NCBI RefSeq assembly: GCF_041521385.1
Contig: NZ_CP168006.1
Coordinates: 1,738,979 to 1,802,978 of the forward strand
Direction of reading: 5' to 3'
From: Alcaligenes faecalis
GTDB taxonomy: Bacteria > Pseudomonadota > Gammaproteobacteria > Burkholderiales > Burkholderiaceae_B
Length of the DNA: 64,000 nucleotides
The stretch's first letter is position 1, and every line of letters starts with the position of its first letter. Positions 55,616 to 64,000 of this stretch are shown one piece after another. Position numbers and translations under genes: made by a program. The notes under the pieces were generated by a model. That model was not told the DNA's origin. It saw only the letters and a program-made list of their open reading frames with translations, and made no database searches.

Positions 55616-56703
55616 GCCATCCAACTTTAGTGAAATTAGGCGCTGCCTTGAGCATCCTGGCTCTATTGGCTGGATGCGCCTCCAGCCCCAAGCGAACCAA
55701 AGCCAAAGCCAAACCAGGGGCGACGGTTTCAGCGCCGCGCGGGGGAGGCTATTACAAAGACGACGGCCCCCACGATCGAATACCCGTCAATCTCCAGGCC
55801 ACCCCCGACGCCGTTCCCCGAATAGAACCTATCGCCCGCAGCAATACCCGCCCCTACACCGTGCTCGGCAAAAGCTTTGTTCCGCACAAATCACACAAAG
55901 CCTTTACCCAGACCGGCACGGCATCCTGGTACGGACGCAAATTTCACGGCAAAAAAACAGCCAATGGCGAAACCTACGATATGTACGCCATGACGGCGGC
56001 CCATCCCACCTTGCCTATTCCCAGCTACGCCCGTGTCACCCGCCCTAAAACCGGCAAATCAGTGATCGTGCGCATTAACGACCGCGGGCCCTTTCATAGC
56101 TCGCGCATCATCGACTTGTCCTACGTTGCCGCCGCCAAGCTGGACTTGATTGCACCTGGCAGCGGCACCGTGGTGGTTGAATCCATCACACAGGAAGAAA
56201 TACGCAGTGGCAGCTTTAATCGTGACGAGGTCAATGTGGCTGAAACACCCGCTGCCCGCACGGCGCCGGCTCCTGCGGCACCTAAACCCAGCCTGACCAT
56301 CACGGAAACGCTGGAACCCACCCCTGACGCCCTCGCTGCTTTGCCCCCGGAGGAGCTGACCGTTGAGCTGGACGATACACCCAGCTGGAGCAGCGATGCG
56401 AACGATCAGCAACTGATCGTGCAATCATCACCCACAACAGCCCGCCCACCCCAGGCCCCTTCAGGCCAGAACCGGGTCTATCTACAATTCGGTGCTTTTT
56501 CCGCACGCGAAAACGCCGCCGCATTGGCGCGGCAACTGAACCAGCAGATCTCACAAGTAGAGTACCGAGACGCCCAGGTTCAAATGCACAACGACTTGTA
56601 CCGTGTGCAAATTGGTCCGTATCAAAATCGGACTGAGGCCATCAATGCCGCTTACCGCATTCAGCAAAAAACCGGCTTGAGCCCCTCGGTTGCCGTCCGC
56701 TAA
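55612..56703 (+). CDS. rlpA: Septal/endolytic peptidoglycan transglycosylase RlpA
   Basis: Outer-membrane lipoprotein with lytic-transglycosylase activity on denuded peptidoglycan at the septum. The 363-aa protein has a lipobox LALLAGCASSP (residues ~16-26; acylated cysteine), the double-psi beta-barrel domain (residues ~105-200; GTASWYGRKFHGKKTANGE with catalytic Glu, NDRGPFHSSRIIDLS with catalytic Asp region), a variable Pro-rich linker and a C-terminal SPOR domain (residues ~275-363; VYLQFGAFSARENAAALARQ). It overlaps rapZ by 4 bp, an unusual partner. The frame extends upstream into rapZ and was trimmed to the ATG at 55612. Confidence 0.93.
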   Translation: MSHPTLVKLGAALSILALLAGCASSPKRTKAKAKPGATVSAPRGGGYYKDDGPHDRIPVNLQATPDAVPRIEPIARSNTRPYTVLGKSFVPHKSHKAFTQTGTASWYGRKFHGKKTANGETYDMYAMTAAHPTLPIPSYARVTRPKTGKSVIVRINDRGPFHSSRIIDLSYVAAAKLDLIAPGSGTVVVESITQEEIRSGSFNRDEVNVAETPAARTAPAPAAPKPSLTITETLEPTPDALAALPPEELTVELDDTPSWSSDANDQQLIVQSSPTTARPPQAPSGQNRVYLQFGAFSARENAAALARQLNQQISQVEYRDAQVQMHNDLYRVQIGPYQNRTEAINAAYRIQQKTGLSPSVAVR

Positions 56704-56750
56704 GCCACACCCAGCCCACCACAACAAAACATCCCCTTCATGAACTGCAG

Positions 56751-56789
56751 CCCAAACGTTGAACATTGATCCAACCTTTGGGGTGTTTT
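56751..56789 (+). terminator. Intrinsic terminator of rlpA
   Basis: CCCAAA-c-GTTG (56751-56761) pairs with CAAC-c-TTTGGG (56772-56782), followed by GTGTTTTC. It separates convergent rlpA and rsmI. Confidence 0.8.
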
Positions 56790-56875
56790 CGTGGCGAAAT
56801 ACGATAGCCAGTTCAAGCTGTCCGTTGTTCATCGTGATCTATCGGAGCAACATGAAGGCCTGAAACCCGAACATC

Positions 56876-57814
56876 CTAGTCCTTGGGCGAATTTGCCAAA
56901 CCCCAGGCATACAGAACATCACGAGCAATCCCGGTCGCCTGACTGGCGATCCGGGCTGCATCGCGCAGCGAGACCTGCTCCAACAAGGCTTTCATCCAAC
57001 GTTCTGTGGTGGCATCCAACGCAGGCGCATCCTCATCCACTTCGCGCCCAGCGTCATGCAGGATCAGGACAAACTCACCCTGCTCGCGGTGGCTGTCCTC
57101 GTCCAGCCAGGCCAGAGCCTGTCCCAAAGGCACGGTATGAATCTGCTCGAAACGCTTGCTTAGCTCACGCGCAAAAGTCAGTTCACGCTGCGGCCCACAC
57201 ACCTCCTCTATATCGCGCAAGGCGGCTCGCAAGCGGTGAGGGGACTCAAACATCAATACTGGCATCCCCAGGCTGGACCAATGCTGTAGCCACTTGCGAC
57301 GCGCCACGGTTTTGGGCGGCATGAAACCGGCAAAGGCAAAAGCGGGGTTTTCGTCACTGGTTGCACCACTGCCCATCAAGGCAGTAATGACCGCCGAGGC
57401 ACCGGGCAAAGGCACCACCTGAAAGCCTGCTTCCCGCACCGAGCGCACAACGCGGGCACCTGGATCACTGACGGCGGGTGCGCCTGCATCCGACACCAAT
57501 GCCACTCGCTGCCCTTGCTCCAGACGCTCGATAATCGCCTGAGCTGCCTGCGCCTCGTTATGGCGATGGGCCGCCATCAAAGGCGTTTGTATACCCCAGG
57601 CTTGCAAGAAAGGACGCGTGGCCCGTGTATCCTCTGCCGCAATAATGTCGCACAGTTCCAGCGCCTGCCAGCCACGCAGGCTAAGGTCTCCCATATTGCC
57701 AATGGGCGTGGCCACTACATACAGGCAAGACTGCGGCCAGACCTGGCCCTGCACCTTGTCCATCATGCCTTGCCAAACGCCAGCATTCCCGGTTCGGTTT
57801 TCGGTATCGCTCAT
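56876..57814 (-). CDS. rsmI: 16S rRNA (cytidine(1402)-2'-O)-methyltransferase RsmI
   Basis: AdoMet-dependent methyltransferase adding the 2'-O-methyl to C1402 in the 30S P site. The 312-aa protein has the tetrapyrrole-methylase fold: LYVVATPIGNMGDLSLRGW (near residue 31), ALELCDIIAAEDTRATRPFL, VALVSDAGAPAVSDPGARVV (near 105), LPGASAVITALMGSG and GFMPPKTVARRKWLQ. The start MSDTENR (ATG at 57814) has AGGAT nine bases upstream. The frame stays open far upstream (to 58369), but that part is antisense to yraN and is not coding. It diverges from yraN with 33 bp between starts. Confidence 0.94.
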   Translation of the reverse strand: MSDTENRTGNAGVWQGMMDKVQGQVWPQSCLYVVATPIGNMGDLSLRGWQALELCDIIAAEDTRATRPFLQAWGIQTPLMAAHRHNEAQAAQAIIERLEQGQRVALVSDAGAPAVSDPGARVVRSVREAGFQVVPLPGASAVITALMGSGATSDENPAFAFAGFMPPKTVARRKWLQHWSSLGMPVLMFESPHRLRAALRDIEEVCGPQRELTFARELSKRFEQIHTVPLGQALAWLDEDSHREQGEFVLILHDAGREVDEDAPALDATTERWMKALLEQVSLRDAARIASQATGIARDVLYAWGLANSPKD

Positions 57815-57847
57815 GCTCGATCCTGCTTGTTTATTTTCATGTGTTCT

Positions 57848-58306
57848 ATGAATCCCTTTGAATACGCTCGCCAGGCTCAAAACCGGCAACTTCGTCGCAA
57901 ACAGCGCAGTCGTCCTGCAGCCAAAAAGGAAACACCACAACGCTCCCCCAGCCAAGCAAGAGGCGATCAGGCTGAACAACGGGCCTGCGACTATGTCACC
58001 GCCCACGGCGCCCGCGTTCTGGCTCGTCAACTGGGTACTCGCTTTGGGGAGATTGATCTGGTTCTGTGGCACCAGGATCATCTTGTCTTTCTGGAAGTGC
58101 GCCAGCGTAATCACAAGAGCTACGGAGGGGCGCTTGCCAGTGTAAACCGGGACAAGCAACGGCGCTTGATCCTGACGGCCCAACAATGGCTGCCGACTCT
58201 GCGCCAGCGTTATTTCCAGGGCAATCTGCCCGCCTGCCGTTTTGACGTCATTGCCATTGAAGGAGACACGCTGATCTGGATCCAGAATGCCTTCGAGCAA
58301 AGCTAA
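57848..58306 (+). CDS. yraN: UPF0102 family endonuclease-like protein YraN
   Basis: A 152-aa protein of the YraN family, with the PD-(D/E)xK nuclease-type fold: RGDQAEQRACDYVTAHGARVLARQL (residues ~46-70), GEIDLVLWHQDHLVFLEVRQR (the catalytic acids and the E-V-R in place of E-V-K, near 77-97) and the ILTAQQWLPTLRQRYF helix. Its cell role is unknown; a DNA repair or transformation role is suspected in the family. It lies between rsmI and gmhA as in enterobacterial rsmI-yraN-diaA-dolP order. An alternative start three codons upstream at 57839 exists. Confidence 0.88.
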   Translation: MNPFEYARQAQNRQLRRKQRSRPAAKKETPQRSPSQARGDQAEQRACDYVTAHGARVLARQLGTRFGEIDLVLWHQDHLVFLEVRQRNHKSYGGALASVNRDKQRRLILTAQQWLPTLRQRYFQGNLPACRFDVIAIEGDTLIWIQNAFEQS

Positions 58307-58474
58307 GCGACAGGACATGAGGCTGGCCTTCCTGCAAGGCTCCGAAAGACACAGCGCCTCACACAACAAACCGCCACTTCCTAATCCGGCTTGCTGACAG
58401 CATCTGGTTTCAATACCGTGGCGTTTTTTTCAACATGACACGATCTGCCTGCCCCACAGAGAAATTCTCCGTGC

Positions 58475-58480
58475 GATAAT
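58475..58480 (+). promoter_or_regulatory. Candidate extended -10 promoter of gmhA
   Basis: TGC-GATAAT (58472-58480) is an extended -10 element ending seven bases before the ATG at 58488, the same spacing as at ptsN. There is no clear -35 hexamer or Shine-Dalgarno sequence. If real, the gmhA transcript would start at its initiation codon. Confidence 0.5.
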
Positions 58481-58487
58481 GCGCGCT

Positions 58488-59081
58488 ATGGACCTTATCG
58501 CCTTAATGACTTCGCATTTCGACGATTCCGTCGATACTCTCAAAGCCAGCACACGCGAACTGGCCGAACCGTTGGCCGCCGCTGTCGAGCTGTTGTTTGC
58601 CACCCTGGCCAACGACGGCAAGATTCTGGCTTGCGGAAACGGCGGATCAGCAGCCGATGCTCAGCACTTTATTGCAGAGCTGGTGGGCCGCTTTGAGCGC
58701 GACCGTTTGCCCTTGGCTGGCATCGCCTTGAACACCGACACCTCCATCATGACGGCGGTGGGTAATGACTATGGCTTTGACAGCATCTTTGAACGTCAGG
58801 TCAGTGCCTTGGGACAAACTGGCGACATTCTGGTCGCCATCTCAACCAGCGGTAATTCGCCAAACGTCATCCGTGCCATTGAAGCAGCTCGTGAACGCGA
58901 TATGGTCATTATTGCCTTGACCGGTAAAGGCGGTGGACAAATCGCTGAACTGCTCTCGGATACCGACATCCATCTGTGCGTTCCGCACGATCGAACCATG
59001 CGCATTCAGGAAGTACATATTGTTCTGTTGCACGCCATGTGCGATGGCATTGATGCGCTGCTGCTCGGAGATCCACTATGA
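58488..59081 (+). CDS. gmhA: Sedoheptulose 7-phosphate isomerase GmhA, at the diaA locus
   Basis: SIS-domain protein of 197 aa. ACGNGGSAADAQHFIAELVG (residues ~49-68) and ISTSGNSPNVIRAIEAARER give the sugar-phosphate site. The residues I recall as catalytic in E. coli GmhA (Glu65 in the AEEL segment, His180 in the EIHIKVIH segment) are kept here (IAEL and EVHIVLLH), whereas E. coli DiaA lacks them. So phosphoheptose isomerase activity for ADP-heptose synthesis is likely, although the gene stands where diaA stands in E. coli (yraN upstream, dolP downstream). An earlier in-frame ATG at 58479 overlaps the putative -10 box. Confidence 0.85.
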   Translation: MDLIALMTSHFDDSVDTLKASTRELAEPLAAAVELLFATLANDGKILACGNGGSAADAQHFIAELVGRFERDRLPLAGIALNTDTSIMTAVGNDYGFDSIFERQVSALGQTGDILVAISTSGNSPNVIRAIEAARERDMVIIALTGKGGGQIAELLSDTDIHLCVPHDRTMRIQEVHIVLLHAMCDGIDALLLGDPL

Positions 59082-59767
59082 AACATCGTTTGATTCTGGC
59101 CGCCTTGCTGGCCAGCACCACCCTGACCGGTTGCGGCCTGTTGGTAGTGGGTGGCGCTGCTGCCACTACCGCCGTTGTCGCTACCGACCGCCGTACCACA
59201 GGTGAGCAGGTCGAAGACAAAGCGATTGTCATGAAAGCGGGCGTAGAAACACGCCGCCTGCTGGAAAACAAGGAAGGCCGCATCAACACGACGTCTTACG
59301 CCGGCGTTGCCCTGCTGACCGGTGATGTCCCCACCCAGGCAGACAAGGAAGAAGCCGCCCGTCTGGTTTCCAAGGTCGATAAAGTGACACGTGTCGTCAA
59401 CGAGCTACGTGTAGGCGAACCGACCCCGCTGAGCGTACGCTCGAACGACTCCTGGATCACTACCCGTGTCAGCACAGCATTGCTGAATGCCAAAGATGTG
59501 CCCAGTCGCACGATTTCCACCACCACCGAGCGTGGCGTCGTCTACCTGCTGGGCCGTGTCACACGCGAAGAAGGTGAGCGCGCTGCGATTGCCGCCTCCA
59601 GCGTGCCTGGCGTGAACAAAGTCGCCAAGCTCTTTGACTACATCAGTGCTGAAAGCCTGGCACAGCCTTTGAGCACCAATACGCAACCAAGCACTAACTC
59701 TGGCACAGCAGCCTCTGAAACGGCCCCTGCACCCGCCTCTTCTGTAGAAGTTATGCCTGTCCAATGA
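59078..59767 (+). CDS. dolP: BON-domain lipoprotein DolP (YraP-like)
   Basis: Outer-membrane lipoprotein with two BON domains that supports envelope integrity and division in E. coli. The 229-aa product has a lipobox (LASTTLTGCGLL, acylated cysteine near residue 19), a glycine-rich stretch, then BON1 (residues ~55-115; LENKEGRINTTSYAGVALL and GDVPTQADKEEAARLV) and BON2 (~125-190; ITTRVSTALLNAKDVPSRT, GVVYLLGRVTREEGERAAIA), ending in a Ser/Thr/Ala-rich tail. It overlaps gmhA by four bases and the following gene by four bases, so these are translationally coupled. Confidence 0.92.
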   Translation: MKHRLILAALLASTTLTGCGLLVVGGAAATTAVVATDRRTTGEQVEDKAIVMKAGVETRRLLENKEGRINTTSYAGVALLTGDVPTQADKEEAARLVSKVDKVTRVVNELRVGEPTPLSVRSNDSWITTRVSTALLNAKDVPSRTISTTTERGVVYLLGRVTREEGERAAIAASSVPGVNKVAKLFDYISAESLAQPLSTNTQPSTNSGTAASETAPAPASSVEVMPVQ

Positions 59768-60267
59768 AAAAAGTCGTCATCATTGCCTTTGTAGTTGCCA
59801 TCGCCGTAGGGTTGGGCGTCTGGACCATGTCCGGCAGCCACTCCAAGGCCAGCGCCCCCAATGTCGCCTTTACCGACTTGAATGGCAAGCACTTTGAAAC
59901 CAAAGACTTGCAGGGCAAGGTCGTCCTCGTAAAATTCTGGGCCACAGACTGCACGACCTGCGTGGCACAAATGCCCGACAACATTGAGAACTTCAATGCT
60001 TTGTCCAGTAAAGGCTTTGATATTGTGGCTGTCGCCATGAAGCACGATCCCATCAATTATGTGCGTAACTTCACCCAATCCCGCCAACTGCCGTTCACGG
60101 TTGTCCATGACGACAAGGGCGAAATCGCCAAGGCTTTTGGGGACGTCCGTTTGACGCCCACAGCCTTTTTACTCGACAAACAGGGCCACATCATCAAACG
60201 CTACCTGGGCAACTACGACAAGCAGGAATTCATTGCCACCGTCGAAAAAGCCCTGGCCAGCAGCTAA
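59764..60267 (+). CDS. TlpA/thioredoxin-like periplasmic redox protein
   Basis: A 167-aa protein with one N-terminal hydrophobic segment (VVIIAFVVAIAVGLGVWTM), probably membrane-anchored with the thioredoxin-fold domain in the periplasm (residues ~33-165; NVAFTDLNGKHFETKDLQGK, VVLVKFWATDCTTC). The redox motif is C63-T-T-C66, preceded by Asp rather than the tryptophan usual in TlpA or ResA proteins. PTAFLLDKQGHI gives the cis-proline strand. Partners are unknown. It overlaps dolP by four bases. Confidence 0.87.
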   Translation: MKKVVIIAFVVAIAVGLGVWTMSGSHSKASAPNVAFTDLNGKHFETKDLQGKVVLVKFWATDCTTCVAQMPDNIENFNALSSKGFDIVAVAMKHDPINYVRNFTQSRQLPFTVVHDDKGEIAKAFGDVRLTPTAFLLDKQGHIIKRYLGNYDKQEFIATVEKALASS

Positions 60268-60293
60268 AAGCCTGTTTCTGCCCCCAGCCACAT

Positions 60294-61240
<947 letters not shown>

Positions 61241-61243
61241 TCC

Positions 61244-61969
61244 GTGCGCGCTCCTATCCGTGCCCATGCCTGGGCACGGCCTTTGTCAGCCTGCCAGCCA
61301 GATGAAACCATCTGGCTGTTTGATCTGGATAACACCCTGCACAATGCCTCCAAAGGCATTTTCCAGGCGATTGATGGACGCATGCGCATCGGCGTAGCGC
61401 AAACGCTGGGTGTAAATATGGACGAGGCCGACCGGCTACGTCTGGAGTACTGGAAGCGTTACGGCGCTACCATGATTGGTCTGCAACGCCATCATGGTGC
61501 GGACCCAGCAACATTCCTGAAACACGCACACGATTTTGATGTGCCGTCCCTGATCAGCGCCGAACCCGGTCTTGCCCATCAATTGCGTCGTTTACCTGGC
61601 TATAAGCTGCTGCTGACCAACGCACCGCTGGACTACGCACAACGTGTCTTAAAAGCCTTGAATCTGCTGCCTGTTTTTGACGGGCTATGGGCCATTGAGC
61701 ATATGCAGCTACAAGGCCGCTATCGACCCAAGCCCTCACAGGCGCTGATGAAACAGGCTTTGGCCGTGCTGAAATCCCAGGCCCGTGACATCGTGTTGGT
61801 CGAAGATACGCTACGCAATCTGAAAAGTGCCCGCCAGCTAGGGATGCAAACCATCCATATCTATAACGCAGGCACCCCGTTCAGCGCCTTGTATCACGGA
61901 CGCAGCCCATATGTTGACCACCGCATTAACCGCATCGCGCAACTGGTCAAGAACTGGCCACGTCCCTAG
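61244..61969 (+). CDS. HAD-type pyrimidine 5'-nucleotidase-like protein
   Basis: A 241-aa HAD hydrolase. IWLFDLDNTLHNASKGIFQA (near residue 23) is the nucleophile motif I, KLLLTNAPLDYAQRVL contains motif II, RYRPKPSQALMKQALA supplies the motif III lysine, and DIVLVEDTLRNLKSARQLGM motif IV. It is closest to the pyrimidine 5'-nucleotidase (SDT1-like) group often found after argB in Burkholderiales. It starts with GTG and lies 3 bp after argB. The slmA gene that usually follows in relatives is not here; a regulatory-gene remnant is found instead. Confidence 0.88.
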   Translation: MRAPIRAHAWARPLSACQPDETIWLFDLDNTLHNASKGIFQAIDGRMRIGVAQTLGVNMDEADRLRLEYWKRYGATMIGLQRHHGADPATFLKHAHDFDVPSLISAEPGLAHQLRRLPGYKLLLTNAPLDYAQRVLKALNLLPVFDGLWAIEHMQLQGRYRPKPSQALMKQALAVLKSQARDIVLVEDTLRNLKSARQLGMQTIHIYNAGTPFSALYHGRSPYVDHRINRIAQLVKNWPRP

Positions 61970-62030
61970 GGCGCCTTGGAACGCCAGTTGGTGCTCCCCT
62001 TGCTGGATCGTGACCCACTTCAATTCGCTT

Positions 62031-62186
62031 ATGTCTGCACGGTTGCTGCGCCAGACATCATCCAGCACGGTGGCGCAAGTTGCCTATTCAGTGGGACTTT
62101 CGGATCTATCCTACTTCCACTGTCCGTTTCGACGGCGCTTTGACATCACGCCAGGCGATTTTTATAGTCATGACCTGGAGTCGTGA
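62031..62186 (+). pseudogene. C-terminal remnant of an AraC-family regulator
   Basis: This stretch translates to ARLLRQTSSSTVAQVAYSVG then LSDLSYFHCPFRRRFDITPG, a clear match to the second helix-turn-helix of AraC-type regulators (usual pattern A-LL----S--EIA---GFSD-SYF-R-F---G-TP). The ligand-binding half, the first helix-turn-helix and any start signal are missing, so only the tail of a once longer gene is left. The 60 bp between the HAD gene and this point have no readable relative. It ends with TGA at 62186. Confidence 0.75.
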
Positions 62187-62205
62187 AGCAGCGATCAAAA
62201 ACAGA

Positions 62206-62979
62206 TCAAGTGTGATCGGCGTGTTCAGCCGCCGCTGAACCACATACCGGGCAAGCCGGGTCTTTGCGGAAACGCACGGTATGCCAATTCATATTGAAAG
62301 CATCCACGCTTAACAAACGGCCCACCAAGGGCTCTCCAAAGCCACCTAACAGCTTCAAGGCCTCCACTGCTTGCGCACTCCCCACCATACCCAACAAAGG
62401 TGACAGAACACCTGTAGTGGCGCAACGCAGTTCCTCGACATCATCCGCTTCAGGGAACAGACAGTGGTAGCAAGGAGCCTCGGGCTGACGCAAGTCATAG
62501 GTACTGACCTGGCCCGAAAAACGAATCGCCGCACCGGACACCAACGGTTTACGCAATGCCACGCAGGCACGGTTGATGGCATGGCGAGTGGCGAAGTTGT
62601 CGCAGCAATCGAGCACCAAGTCCACTTGCTGAACCCAATGCATCAAGCCCGCCTCGTCCAGACGTTGAACGACAGGCGTGACCCTCACTTCCGGATTGAG
62701 CTGCTCGATATGCAGCTTGGCAGATTCAACCTTGTCCCAGCCCAGACGATCGGTGGTGTGAGCAATCTGACGCTGCAGATTGCTCAGCTCCACCTGATCA
62801 TCGTCCACCAGAATGATGGCGCCGACACCCGAGGCCGCCAGATAAGCCACCACGGGGGACCCCAGTCCCCCGGCTCCAACGACCAGGATGCGGGAAGCCA
62901 GAATCCGCTCCTGCGCTTCTACCCCGAATTCATCGAGCAGAATATGCCGCGCATAGCGCAGTAATTGCTGATCTTCCAC
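62206..62979 (-). CDS. ThiF/MoeB/HesA family E1-like adenylyltransferase
   Basis: A 257-aa enzyme that adenylates the C-terminus of a sulfur-carrier protein (ThiS or MoaD). The nucleotide motif is ILVVGAGGLGSPVVAYLAAS (near residue 31), followed by VDDDQVELSNLQRQIAHTTD, VDLVLDCCDNFATRHAINRA, and zinc ligands CYHC (near residue 172) and CPVC (near 246). The lack of a C-terminal rhodanese domain fits ThiF or MoeB. Substrate choice cannot be made; the thiG-thiD pair far upstream makes ThiF possible. It lies 15 bp after the S41 peptidase gene. Confidence 0.9.
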   Translation of the reverse strand: MEDQQLLRYARHILLDEFGVEAQERILASRILVVGAGGLGSPVVAYLAASGVGAIILVDDDQVELSNLQRQIAHTTDRLGWDKVESAKLHIEQLNPEVRVTPVVQRLDEAGLMHWVQQVDLVLDCCDNFATRHAINRACVALRKPLVSGAAIRFSGQVSTYDLRQPEAPCYHCLFPEADDVEELRCATTGVLSPLLGMVGSAQAVEALKLLGGFGEPLVGRLLSVDAFNMNWHTVRFRKDPACPVCGSAAAEHADHT

Positions 62980-62994
62980 GTCAAGAACCTGTTT

Positions 62995-64000
62995 TTACGG
63001 TTTTACCGGTTCGAGACCCTGGGGGGTGATTCGGAACCGCTCAACGCTGGGTTGCTGATTCAGGGGACTTTTTTTTTCTGGCGACTCGGACTCTACTTCC
63101 TTTTCGCGCTTGGCAGCAGCTTCCTTGGCCGCAGCTACTTTCGCTGGATCATTTTTGATCACAGGACGGCCAGCCAGATGATTCAGTGCTTGCTGCAACT
63201 GGAAGTCGTCATCCCCACCAAATTCAAACATTTTGAACTCTGGGCTCATGCCCAGATCAGACTGCTCAACTTCGGCGCTTTCGTCCACCTTGCTGTTGAG
63301 CAGGTGCCGCTTCAAGTCCACTTCACGCGGCAGACGGAACAAATTACCCTGAGCGGTATCATCCACCACCACATCTGGCTGTACGCCCGTTACCTGAATC
63401 GACGTTCCGTTAGGTGTGTAATAGAGGGCAGTCGTCAGTTTCAGGCCGGACTCCTCGGACAGAGGAACAACGCTTTGTACCGAGCCCTTGCCGAAAGTGC
63501 GATTACCAATAATGGTGGCGCGTTTGTGGTCTTGCAACGCCCCAGCCACAATTTCCGATGCAGAGGCCGAACCTACATTCACCAGAACCACAATAGGCAC
63601 GTTCTTGAGCCAATCCAGTTTCTTCAGAACATCCGCGTCCGTATCTAGCTCGCCCAGCACAGACTGCATGGATTTAACGTAGTACTCGCGATTGGACGAA
63701 GGAATGCGACCCTTGGTCGACACCACCAGATCACCCGAGTCCAGGAAAGCGGAAGACACGCCAATGGCGCTTTCCAGCAAACCACCGGGGTCGTTACGCA
63801 GGTCGATCACCAAGCCTTTCGGTGCGCCTGGGCCCTTGTGGACTTCGGACAATTGCTTGATCAGATCCGCAGCGGTGCGTTCCTGGAACTGGGCAATGCG
63901 CACATAGGCTACGTCGTCAGCCAACATCTTGGAGCGCACGCTGCGCACCTTGATGATATCGCGCACCAGGGTGATTTCCAGTGGCTTGTCACGGCCAGCA
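62995..64000 (-). CDS. S41 family C-terminal processing peptidase, partial
   Basis: The C-terminal part of a periplasmic tail-specific protease (CtpA/Prc type); its 5' end lies beyond the window. The visible part begins in the PDZ-linked strand (RDIIKVRSVRSKMLADDVAY), followed by GLVIDLRNDPGGLLESAIGV, the catalytic serine region VLVNVGSASASEIVAGALQD and the lysine region TFGKGSVQSVVPLSE. The C-terminal ~100 residues are Lys/Glu-rich and not conserved. It probably forms an operon with the ThiF-like gene 15 bp downstream. Confidence 0.9.
   Translation of the reverse strand, partial: AGRDKPLEITLVRDIIKVRSVRSKMLADDVAYVRIAQFQERTAADLIKQLSEVHKGPGAPKGLVIDLRNDPGGLLESAIGVSSAFLDSGDLVVSTKGRIPSSNREYYVKSMQSVLGELDTDADVLKKLDWLKNVPIVVLVNVGSASASEIVAGALQDHKRATIIGNRTFGKGSVQSVVPLSEESGLKLTTALYYTPNGTSIQVTGVQPDVVVDDTAQGNLFRLPREVDLKRHLLNSKVDESAEVEQSDLGMSPEFKMFEFGGDDDFQLQQALNHLAGRPVIKNDPAKVAAAKEAAAKREKEVESESPEKKSPLNQQPSVERFRITPQGLEPVKP

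Noticed and set aside
57815..58369. N-terminal extension of rsmI giving 497 aa
   Set aside because: The extension is antisense to yraN, does not match the RsmI family, and a good ribosome-binding site precedes the ATG at 57814.

Overview
The window reads as chromosomal DNA of a betaproteobacterium, most likely the order Burkholderiales, family Alcaligenaceae (Alcaligenes-like). This rests on beta-specific families (a DUF3460 protein, a giant DUF3683 FAD/Fe-S protein), on the block lptB-hpf-ptsN-hprK-rapZ, and on moderate-to-high GC with dense housekeeping genes. No rRNA, tRNA, CRISPR array, transposase or prophage gene was found. The assignment is from gene content only.

Layout. 1-2186 (minus): DUF3460 protein, scpA and panC. 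2264-3697: an MFS drug-type exporter. 3783-6498: an AT-richer cassette of AraC regulator, EamA exporter and stand-alone B3/4-domain protein, which looks like accessory DNA. 6627-14453: a vitamin B12 region with metH (minus) followed by an MmyB-like regulator, and divergently a cobalamin riboswitch, btuB and a btuF-like binding protein. 14515-19784: an unknown 105-aa protein, thiG-thiD, mtnN, a diverged isoaspartyl methyltransferase homologue and a TolC-family protein. 20110-25989 (minus): ubiE, a Tim44-like membrane protein, ubiJ, ubiB, a ferritin-like di-iron protein and rfaE2. 26235-30471: phoB-phoR, a VOC protein and pxpB-pxpC. 30749-37039: ilvA (minus), a YqaA-type membrane protein and the 1313-aa DUF3683 oxidoreductase. 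37117-37326: three imperfect repeats. 37341-41021: a HugZ-like flavin-fold protein and a subtilase autotransporter. 41162-48740 (minus): a GbsR-type regulator heading a complete cytochrome bd operon (cydA-cydB-cydX-cydD-cydC), then apt. 48898-56703: kdsD-kdsC-lptC-lptA-lptB, hpf, ptsN-hprK, rapZ-rlpA. 56876-61969: rsmI, yraN, gmhA-like isomerase, dolP, a TlpA-like protein, argB and a HAD nucleotidase. 61970-64000: an AraC-family remnant, a ThiF/MoeB-type E1-like enzyme and a partial S41 protease.

Functional themes. Envelope and LPS biogenesis is strongly represented: Kdo synthesis and Lpt transport, heptose synthesis (rfaE2, gmhA), RlpA, DolP. Aerobic and microaerobic respiration appears as ubiquinone genes and the bd oxidase with its CydDC assembly factor. 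B12 uptake and use are paired: MetH sits back to back with a riboswitch-controlled BtuB. PTS-Ntr control (ptsN, hprK, rapZ) sits beside the Lpt genes, but rpoN is missing from its usual place between lptB and hpf.

The points I consider most worth checking are the GbsR-cyd operon with a perfect 18-bp palindrome just upstream of its first gene, promoter-like -10 boxes 6-7 nt before the start codons of ptsN, gmhA and kdsD (possible leaderless mRNAs), the AraC/EamA/B3-4 cassette, and the repeat cluster at 37117-37326. I did not find a clearly undescribed multi-gene system; these are the best candidates.
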